A stretch of DNA of 64,000 nucleotides from Streptomyces fulvoviolaceus (GTDB lineage Bacteria > Actinomycetota > Actinomycetes > Streptomycetales > Streptomycetaceae): positions 22,535-86,534 of the forward strand of contig NZ_JOEY01000045.1 in the NCBI RefSeq assembly GCF_000718165.1, given 5' to 3'. Every line of letters begins with the position of its first letter. Position 1 is the stretch's first letter. Shown piece by piece: positions 59,118-64,000 of the stretch. The notes beneath the pieces were generated by a model. That model ran no database searches and was not told the origin of the DNA. It was given only the letters and a program-made list of their open reading frames with translations. The position numbers and the translations under genes are program-made.

Positions 59118-60206
59118 GTGCATAGGATCGCCGTCGTGGCAGGCAAAGTAATTGGCAAAGGACCACTGCGCGGCTACCTCCTGGAGGAGGTGCTGGCCTG
59201 GTTGTTGCGGTCCAGCGGCTTCGAAGTCCTCACGGCTGATGACGACAAGGACAAAGAGCCATGGAAGGTGCTGAAGGAGGACAAGAACGGTCTGCTGGTC
59301 CGTGGACGCGGGGCATGGCACCAGGTCGACGCGCTCGGACAGTTCCGGTACGTCCCGCCGTTCTCACTGCCTGTCCGCCTGTTCGTGGAGGCAAAGTACC
59401 TGACCACAACGCCAGTTGGTCTGCCCACCGTACGCAACGGCCACGGTGTGATCCACGACGTGAACGAGGGCGAGACCACAACGCTCACCGCCCCAGGGAC
59501 TGGCCGGCCGCGGACGCGATACCGCTATAGCTACGCGATCTTCTCTACGTCCGGCTTCAGCCCGGAGGCACAGGACTACGCTCTGGCCCACCAGATATCC
59601 CTGATCGACCTCTCCGCACCGGACTTCGCTGTACTGCGGAATCTCGTCAAGACCACTGCCGACACGATTCACGCAGCACTCGAAGCCACTCCCGCGGCCG
59701 AGCGGCCGAAGGTGCGCGAGATACGGGCATACCTTCGCGGCCCGCTGCTGGATATGTACGACGCCGTGGACCTGACCGATACGTTCCGCGTACCACTCGA
59801 TTACCTGGCGCAGGCCTTGCACAGCCGGTCGCAGCTGGGGCTTGTCCTGGCCTTTCCTGCAGCGCCGTTCGTCTTGGGACTGGCCTCGGATGATCTGTAC
59901 GCCTTCGTCGATTACGCGAAAGCGCACCTCACGCACGCGGTGCGCCTGCGTCGCATCGATCAGACAGCCTCACATCCGGTTTGGGAACTGCGCTCAGCGG
60001 AGCACCCAGAGGCATACGCGTTGAGGTTCGGTCTGCCGGAGCGGGTGGAAGCCTGGATCGTCGAACAGGACGAAGGAATGCCCGCGCGGACCCGGTATAT
60101 CAAGCGCAGCATGCTGTCGACCATGACCCTGTACTGGATGGACGGGGAGCACGCGCAGACATTCCAACTCCGCTACGAGCCCGGCGAACTCCGCTTCGCC
60201 AGCTGA
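59118..60206 (+). CDS. Restriction-endonuclease-like protein
   Basis: 362 residues; GTG 59136 after AGGATC is an alternative start. The first 100 residues follow the Mrr-like PD-(D/E)xK plan: GYLLEEVLAWLLRSSGFEVL with E24, WHQVDALGQFRY with D71, and LFVEAKYL with E91-x-K93. A long C-terminal region of about 250 residues has no recognised family (YAIFSTSGFSPEAQDYALAH, LQLVLAFPAAPFVLG-like segment). It is monocistronic, flanked by hairpins, without a methyltransferase neighbour. It could be a methylation-dependent restriction enzyme or another defence nuclease. Activity is inferred. Confidence 0.72.
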   Translation: MHRIAVVAGKVIGKGPLRGYLLEEVLAWLLRSSGFEVLTADDDKDKEPWKVLKEDKNGLLVRGRGAWHQVDALGQFRYVPPFSLPVRLFVEAKYLTTTPVGLPTVRNGHGVIHDVNEGETTTLTAPGTGRPRTRYRYSYAIFSTSGFSPEAQDYALAHQISLIDLSAPDFAVLRNLVKTTADTIHAALEATPAAERPKVREIRAYLRGPLLDMYDAVDLTDTFRVPLDYLAQALHSRSQLGLVLAFPAAPFVLGLASDDLYAFVDYAKAHLTHAVRLRRIDQTASHPVWELRSAEHPEAYALRFGLPERVEAWIVEQDEGMPARTRYIKRSMLSTMTLYWMDGEHAQTFQLRYEPGELRFAS

Positions 60207-60224
60207 TCGCCTCACACGCCGAAA

Positions 60225-60269
60225 CCCCGGTGTCCGGGCCTGGCGGACGGACAGGCCCGGACACCGGGG
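60225..60269. terminator. Bidirectional hairpin terminator
   Basis: Arms CCCCGGTGTCCGGGCCTG and complement (18 bp, perfect) with a nine-base loop, between the convergent genes ending at 60206 and 60286. It would stop transcription from both sides. Confidence 0.85.
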
Positions 60270-60285
60270 CAGATGGAGGAGCGGG

Positions 60286-60981
60286 TCAGTGTGCGGTACG
60301 CGCCTTGGCGAGCGCCTTGTCCAGGTGAGCGTCTACGAGGCCCGGCGAGCCGGAGACGATGACCAGGATGTTGCCGGTGCGGATCGCCGTCTGCTTGACG
60401 ACGCTGCGCTGTCCGCCGGCGGAGTAGGTGAGCAGCTGGCTCCACTGCTCGTCGCCGAGGTCCGGCGCGGACGTCTTCTCGGTACCCATGTCGACGACCG
60501 TGCTGCCCGACGTCACCTGATACGAGGGGCAGGAGAGCATCGCGTCGAAGACCTTCCCGATGCCCTTGGACAGCTTCGCCGGGCTGTCGCTGTACAGCTC
60601 CTCACTCACCTCGGAGTTGCTGCTGCCGGTGTAGGTGAAGGACTCCTTCGCCTTACGGGTGAAGTCGAGGCCGGACCCGGTGGCCGCGTCGCTGCCGAGC
60701 TTCTCCAGCGCCGGGCAGGCGATGACGGTGACGTCGTCGTTCCGGAGGGCGGGCTCGGGCTTGCGGGAGTAGCCCTCGCCCAGGTCGTTCTCGTTCAGCA
60801 GCCGCTTGTTCAGCTCGGCCGAGGACAGCGGCGCAGATGCCGAGGGCGCGCCGCCGCTCCGGTGTGCGTGTGCGGAGGACGCCGCCGAGGCGCCGACGGG
60901 CTCGGTGCTGCTGGAGCAGCCGGTCAGGGCGAGGACGGTGAGGGCGCTCAGGCCGAGGGCGGTCGTGGTGGAACAGCGCAT
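60286..60981 (-). CDS. Secreted lipoprotein
   Basis: 231 residues from an ATG. Lipoprotein signal LSALTVLALTGC with the lipobox LTGC, then a Ser/Ala-rich linker and a mature domain: LNKRLLNENDLGEGYSRKPE, TVIACPALEKLG, LSCPSYQVTSGSTVVDM. This looks like the ordinary streptomycete cell-surface lipoproteins with a PknH-sensor-like shape, and so may belong to host chromosome rather than to transfer. Function unknown. Confidence 0.75.
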   Translation of the reverse strand: MRCSTTTALGLSALTVLALTGCSSSTEPVGASAASSAHAHRSGGAPSASAPLSSAELNKRLLNENDLGEGYSRKPEPALRNDDVTVIACPALEKLGSDAATGSGLDFTRKAKESFTYTGSSNSEVSEELYSDSPAKLSKGIGKVFDAMLSCPSYQVTSGSTVVDMGTEKTSAPDLGDEQWSQLLTYSAGGQRSVVKQTAIRTGNILVIVSGSPGLVDAHLDKALAKARTAH

Positions 60982-61075
60982 GCGGAACCCCTTGATGATG
61001 CGAGACGGACGGTCTGACCGAGTCGGCCCTCCGGGTGCCGACGAACGCAGGGGTGGGAGAAGGGGTTTCGGGGCT

Positions 61076-61513
61076 TCAGCGGCCGAGGTGGCGCAGTCCG
61101 TCTTCGAGAGTGGGGTGGAAGTGGTCGACCGGACCTGAGTTGCGGTTGTACCAGGCGGTGTCCAGTCGGGTCTCCTCCGCTTCGTGGCCGACCGGGCAGC
61201 GGAGCCACACCGAGTCGTCGCTCATGTTGAAGACGATCCAGTTCCGGTACGCACCGCAGTGGCACGAGTGGACCTCGCCGTCGATGACGAGCGGCAGGTC
61301 CCAGCGCATCATGAACCCCGAAACGTCCTGGCGGGACGGCGCCCGGAAGTCCGGCGGCAGGAAGTCGGGAACCACCGTGGCCGCCGGCGCAGCCGAAGCA
61401 GAGACCGGGCTGGGTGCGTCTGGCAGCGGCAGCTCGGTGTGCATCGCCAGCACCGCCTGGCCGGCACGCTGGGCTTCACGGAAGTCTCGGTCCGCACGGT
61501 TGCGTCGGAACAT
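61076..61513 (-). CDS. Cysteine-containing accessory protein
   Basis: 145 residues from ATG 61513 with GGAGAAGG upstream. The C-terminal half has GEVHSCHCGAYRNW and WLRCPVGHEAEE, giving C-x-C and C-P-x-G-H groups likely to bind zinc. LEDGLRHLGR ends the protein. It lies after the relaxase gene on the same strand. Function unknown. Confidence 0.65.
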   Translation of the reverse strand: MFRRNRADRDFREAQRAGQAVLAMHTELPLPDAPSPVSASAAPAATVVPDFLPPDFRAPSRQDVSGFMMRWDLPLVIDGEVHSCHCGAYRNWIVFNMSDDSVWLRCPVGHEAEETRLDTAWYNRNSGPVDHFHPTLEDGLRHLGR

Positions 61514-61595
61514 GCCTTCTCCATCTCTGTCGTCTCGTCTGCACGAGGAGAGTGCCGCAAGTCCCTGACCTGCTGCAACTCTAAGAATGTTGAAT

Positions 61596-63320
61596 TCAGC
61601 GGGACTTGGCGGGACGGTCGATGCGGTGCGTCGGACGCTGCGCAGCACCGCGGGCGGCGGCGGGCGCGGTGGCCGTGTGCTCGGGCATGGCGGAAGGGTC
61701 GGCGGGCAGATCGGCCATGCGCCGCAGCCGCCACACGAGCACGTCGCTGATCGAGTCTGCGGCGTCCAACTCCCGTCGCTCGGCGGCCTCGGCTAGGAGC
61801 GCGGCCGGGTCGTGCCCAGCGTGCTCGACATCGGCGAGCGTGGCGGCAAGGGCGTACCAGCCCTGCTCGGTGAGGACCTGCTCGGCTAGCTCCGGGACGG
61901 CCTGGCTCAGGTAGGCGGCCTGCTTGCGCTGCAGGGGCTGGGACAGACGCCGACCGCGGTGGTGCATGACGGACAGGTACATCGGCGCCGCGGCCTGGTA
62001 AGCGGCACGCAGGTGCTCGGCGGCCTGGCGGGCAGCAGCGGCCTGCTGGGCGTGCTCCTTCTTCCCGTGCCAGTGGGCGGCGGCGGTGACCAGGAAGAAC
62101 ACCATGTCGATCAACATGGCGCTGGTGGCGCCGTCCTCCCCACGACCGAGCGCCGGTCCGCCGTAGACGAGGTCACGGGCAGCCTGCCGCAGACCACGGT
62201 CGTGGCCCCGTTCAGCCCGGATGTGGGAGCGGGAGGCCCGCTCGAACGCCCAGGCGGCATCTCGCAGTTCGCGCCGGGTGTGCGCGGCCGAGGTCTTGGC
62301 GAGCGCGTCGAGGACCTCGCCGGCCGCGGCGAGCTGCGCAGCGATCTGCCCGTCGTCGCTCTGGTCGACGACGAGTACGGCCTGCCAGACCGCCGTCGTC
62401 GCCTGGCGCCGCGCGGTCGACGGGTTGGCACGCGCCGAGCCGGAGGAGCGGTCCGCCGCGGTTTCGGGGTCGGGTCCGGAGCCGTTGGCGGCCCACCGCT
62501 CGCGGATACGCGGTAGGGAGAGGTCGGGTGCGAGGGTGGAGCCCGAATAGTAGATCGGCTCCTTGTCCTCGTTGCGATTGTCGGGCAGCGCGACCTTGTA
62601 GCCGAGCAGATCGCCGGAGGGCGCGACGCGCTGGCTGACCAGGAGGCCGGCGGCGGCCAGGCGGTCGAAGAACTCCTGCTCGCTGGCGACGCCGGCGGCG
62701 GCGCGGCGCACCGTCTCTCGCAGTTCCTCGCGTGGCGTTCGTTCCTTGCCCTGGCGGTTCGCCTTGTGGCGTTCGGCGCTGGTGGGACGCTTGGCGGCGG
62801 TTCCGTCGCCGGCGTTCAATCGGCGTAGCCCGTAGTCCACTTCGATCTTCCGGGCTTCCGCCTGGGAGCGGGCGCCATCCTGGCGGATGCGGGCTTGGCG
62901 GCCGTCATGGCGGACGACGGTGGCGATGATGTGGATGTGGTCGTCGGCGTGGCGGACAGCCGCCCAGCGGCAGGCGGCATCGTCGCCTTCAGGGGCGATG
63001 CCGGTGGCGGCGACCATGCGGCGGGCGATGTCCGCCCACTGCTCGTCCGTGAGGATCGGGTCTTCGGGGGCGGCGCGTACGGACAGGTGCCACACATGCT
63101 CGGCGGGCCTGGCGCTTTCGGGCAGTGCCATGACGGGCTGGTCGAGCAGACGCTGCAGGTCGCCGTACGTCGCCTTGGGGTCGCGACCGGGGTCGGGGGC
63201 CAGGCGATCCCACGCCGCGACGAGGTGGGGGTCGATGTGCTCCTCAGCCTTGCCGGGGCCGTACAGGTAGGCCACCAGGCCGCGGGTGTCCGTGCCCATG
63301 TCGTGGACTTTGGGGATCAT
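61596..63320 (-). CDS. Conjugative relaxase
   Basis: 574 residues, ATGA overlap with mobC. The N-terminal 160 residues form a MOB-type relaxase: MIPKVHDMGTDTRGLVAYLY with a candidate catalytic Tyr, WHLSVRAAPEDPILTDEQW, and the metal-binding motif H124-ADD-H128-I-H130. The remaining 400 residues are helical (RRAAAGVASEQEFFDRLAAA, TAAAHWHGKKEHAQQAAAAR) and end with a basic tail. It would cut one strand at oriT and remain attached during transfer. It is the typical actinobacterial relaxase size. A catalytically degenerate relative is encoded at 14105. Confidence 0.9.
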   Translation of the reverse strand: MIPKVHDMGTDTRGLVAYLYGPGKAEEHIDPHLVAAWDRLAPDPGRDPKATYGDLQRLLDQPVMALPESARPAEHVWHLSVRAAPEDPILTDEQWADIARRMVAATGIAPEGDDAACRWAAVRHADDHIHIIATVVRHDGRQARIRQDGARSQAEARKIEVDYGLRRLNAGDGTAAKRPTSAERHKANRQGKERTPREELRETVRRAAAGVASEQEFFDRLAAAGLLVSQRVAPSGDLLGYKVALPDNRNEDKEPIYYSGSTLAPDLSLPRIRERWAANGSGPDPETAADRSSGSARANPSTARRQATTAVWQAVLVVDQSDDGQIAAQLAAAGEVLDALAKTSAAHTRRELRDAAWAFERASRSHIRAERGHDRGLRQAARDLVYGGPALGRGEDGATSAMLIDMVFFLVTAAAHWHGKKEHAQQAAAARQAAEHLRAAYQAAAPMYLSVMHHRGRRLSQPLQRKQAAYLSQAVPELAEQVLTEQGWYALAATLADVEHAGHDPAALLAEAAERRELDAADSISDVLVWRLRRMADLPADPSAMPEHTATAPAAARGAAQRPTHRIDRPAKSR

Positions 63321-63970
63321 GCAGCCGGACTCTCGCCGTCCAGGTAGCGCTGGAGGAAGGCGTCCACACGTAGGGAGGTCCGGTCGACGGCAGCGAGGAC
63401 CGCCGTGGCCTGCGGCGCGGGCTCGTCCGAATTCAGGGCTGCCGCAACCTGGTTGAGGTTGTTGCCGATCCGGTTCAGTGCGGTTCGCAGGTCGAACAGC
63501 TCCTTCAGCATCTCGCGTTCGCCGGCGATTTCCGCGGCGGTGCGGTCGAGGTTGCGGGCGGCTTTGAGCGCGGCGCGGGCAAGGTAGCTGGCGATGCTCA
63601 TATTGCAGGCGGCAGCAGCACGGACGAGGAGCTGGTACTCGTGGTCGTTCATGCGGCAGCTCGGCTGGTGCATGCGCTTCTTCTCGTCGCGCAGGCGCTC
63701 ACGCTGCTGAACGTGGGGCTTCGGCGGCATGGTGTGGGCGCAGTCGGTGCTGTGGCAGGAGTGGTTCGCCCCTTCTTCAGGATGCGAGCCGCCCTCGGTC
63801 GCATCCTGACGGATCGGCGCCCCCTGGTGCCGATCCGCTCCCGCCACCCCCGGGGCGGGAGACGCAAGAGCATTGCTCCCACCGGGAGCAATGCTCTTGC
63901 ACCAACTTGCTGTGCGACGTGAGGCCGCACGTTCGGAAGTGAGGTAATTCTCGTGGAGAGGTTCAGACAA
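63317..63970 (-). CDS. mobC: MobC relaxosome accessory protein
   Basis: 217 residues from TTG 63970, five bases after GGAGGAA. The C-terminal 130 residues match MobC: RMNDHEYQLLVRAAAACNMS, IASYLARAALKAARNLD, FDLRTALNRIGNNLNQVAAA, a ribbon-helix-helix followed by the RxxLxxxGNNLNQ region. MobC proteins bind oriT and help the relaxase. The first 80 codons have weak codon bias and include a perfect inverted repeat, so the true start could be ATG at about 63732 (MPPKPHVQQRERLRDEKKRM), which however has no ribosome site. Confidence 0.85.
   Translation of the reverse strand: MSEPLHENYLTSERAASRRTASWCKSIAPGGSNALASPAPGVAGADRHQGAPIRQDATEGGSHPEEGANHSCHSTDCAHTMPPKPHVQQRERLRDEKKRMHQPSCRMNDHEYQLLVRAAAACNMSIASYLARAALKAARNLDRTAAEIAGEREMLKELFDLRTALNRIGNNLNQVAAALNSDEPAPQATAVLAAVDRTSLRVDAFLQRYLDGESPAA
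63864..63900. repeat. Perfect 17-bp inverted repeat in the mobC 5' region, oriT candidate
   Basis: GCAAGAGCATTGCTCCC, three bases, then its exact complement. It lies where codon bias of the mobC frame is weak, just upstream of the MobC domain. Relaxosome genes often lie beside oriT, and inverted repeats near nic are bound by relaxase or MobC. It may alternatively be an autoregulatory operator or a transcript hairpin. Confidence 0.55.
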
Positions 63971-64000
63971 GGAATTCCTCCGAATTAGTGTCTCGATTAC

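Noticed and set aside
1..64000. FtsK-like TraB, replication initiator, integrase or attachment site
   Set aside because: I looked for Walker ATPases of TraB type, tyrosine or serine recombinases and tRNA-derived repeats and found none; whether the element is a plasmid or integrated cannot be decided from this window.
1..64000. CRISPR arrays, tRNA and rRNA genes
   Set aside because: No regularly spaced repeats and no cloverleaf or rRNA sequence noticed; small RNAs cannot be excluded by eye.

Overview
The window looks like Streptomyces or a close relative: very high G+C, third codon positions almost all G or C, frequent GTG and TTG starts, and operons joined by 4-base ATGA/GTGA/TTGA overlaps. 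The content is that of a large conjugative element, either a plasmid or an integrated island. It carries no tRNA, rRNA or CRISPR array that I can see, and I see no FtsK-like TraB, the usual Streptomyces double-strand transfer pump. Instead there is a single-strand, type IV secretion style set: VirD4-like coupling protein, VirB4-like ATPase, PrgI/SCO6880-like protein, VirB6-like and VirB8-like membrane proteins, a DUF6112 membrane protein, a lytic transglycosylase-NlpC/P60 hydrolase, a relaxase and MobC.

Layout. 1-16.2 kb, minus strand: a long accessory operon headed by a regulatory palindrome at 16.25 kb. It holds four DUF317 proteins, wHTH-tailed helical proteins, a series of proteins sharing one small alpha/beta domain (X), a degenerate relaxase paralog (14.1 kb), the coupling protein (5.1-6.9 kb) and a PAPS-reductase-like gene leaving the left edge. 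16.3-35.1 kb, minus strand: a second long operon. Its start encodes envelope and transfer proteins (35.1 to 26.6 kb) and its downstream part holds accessory paralogs, a glycosyltransferase, a lipoprotein and more X-domain proteins. 35.1-35.6 kb: divergent control region. 35.6-52 kb, plus strand: DNA methyltransferase, DUF4913/RelE-like pair, DUF3631-tailed protein, acetyltransferase, helical paralogs, secreted SH3 protein, two wHTH regulators, an MFS/ATP-grasp ligase/MFS/HAD metabolic island, two DUF317 genes and a sortase-type surface protein. 52-60.2 kb: IS110 remnant, an ABC-3C-like three-gene conflict system, a small DUF317 island, and a stand-alone restriction-endonuclease-like gene. 60.2-64 kb, minus strand: lipoprotein, cysteine-rich protein, relaxase and MobC, with a perfect 17-bp inverted repeat in the mobC 5' region that could belong to oriT.

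How it fits together. Relaxase plus MobC would nick and load DNA, VirD4 would deliver it to the VirB4/VirB6/VirB8/PrgI-like channel, and the transglycosylase-peptidase would open peptidoglycan. The methyltransferase, restriction-like protein and ABC-3C trio are candidate defence or self-marking functions. DUF317 proteins and the X/Y-domain proteins are the largest unexplained component.

Two cautions shape this annotation. First, at least a dozen minus-strand accessory genes have no ATG/GTG/TTG at their apparent start, and Shine-Dalgarno spacing or paralog alignment points to CTG (or ATC/ATT). Second, several genes are broken by single-base losses in G/C runs or by TAG codons within CTAG, a pattern that fits consensus sequencing error at least as well as true decay.
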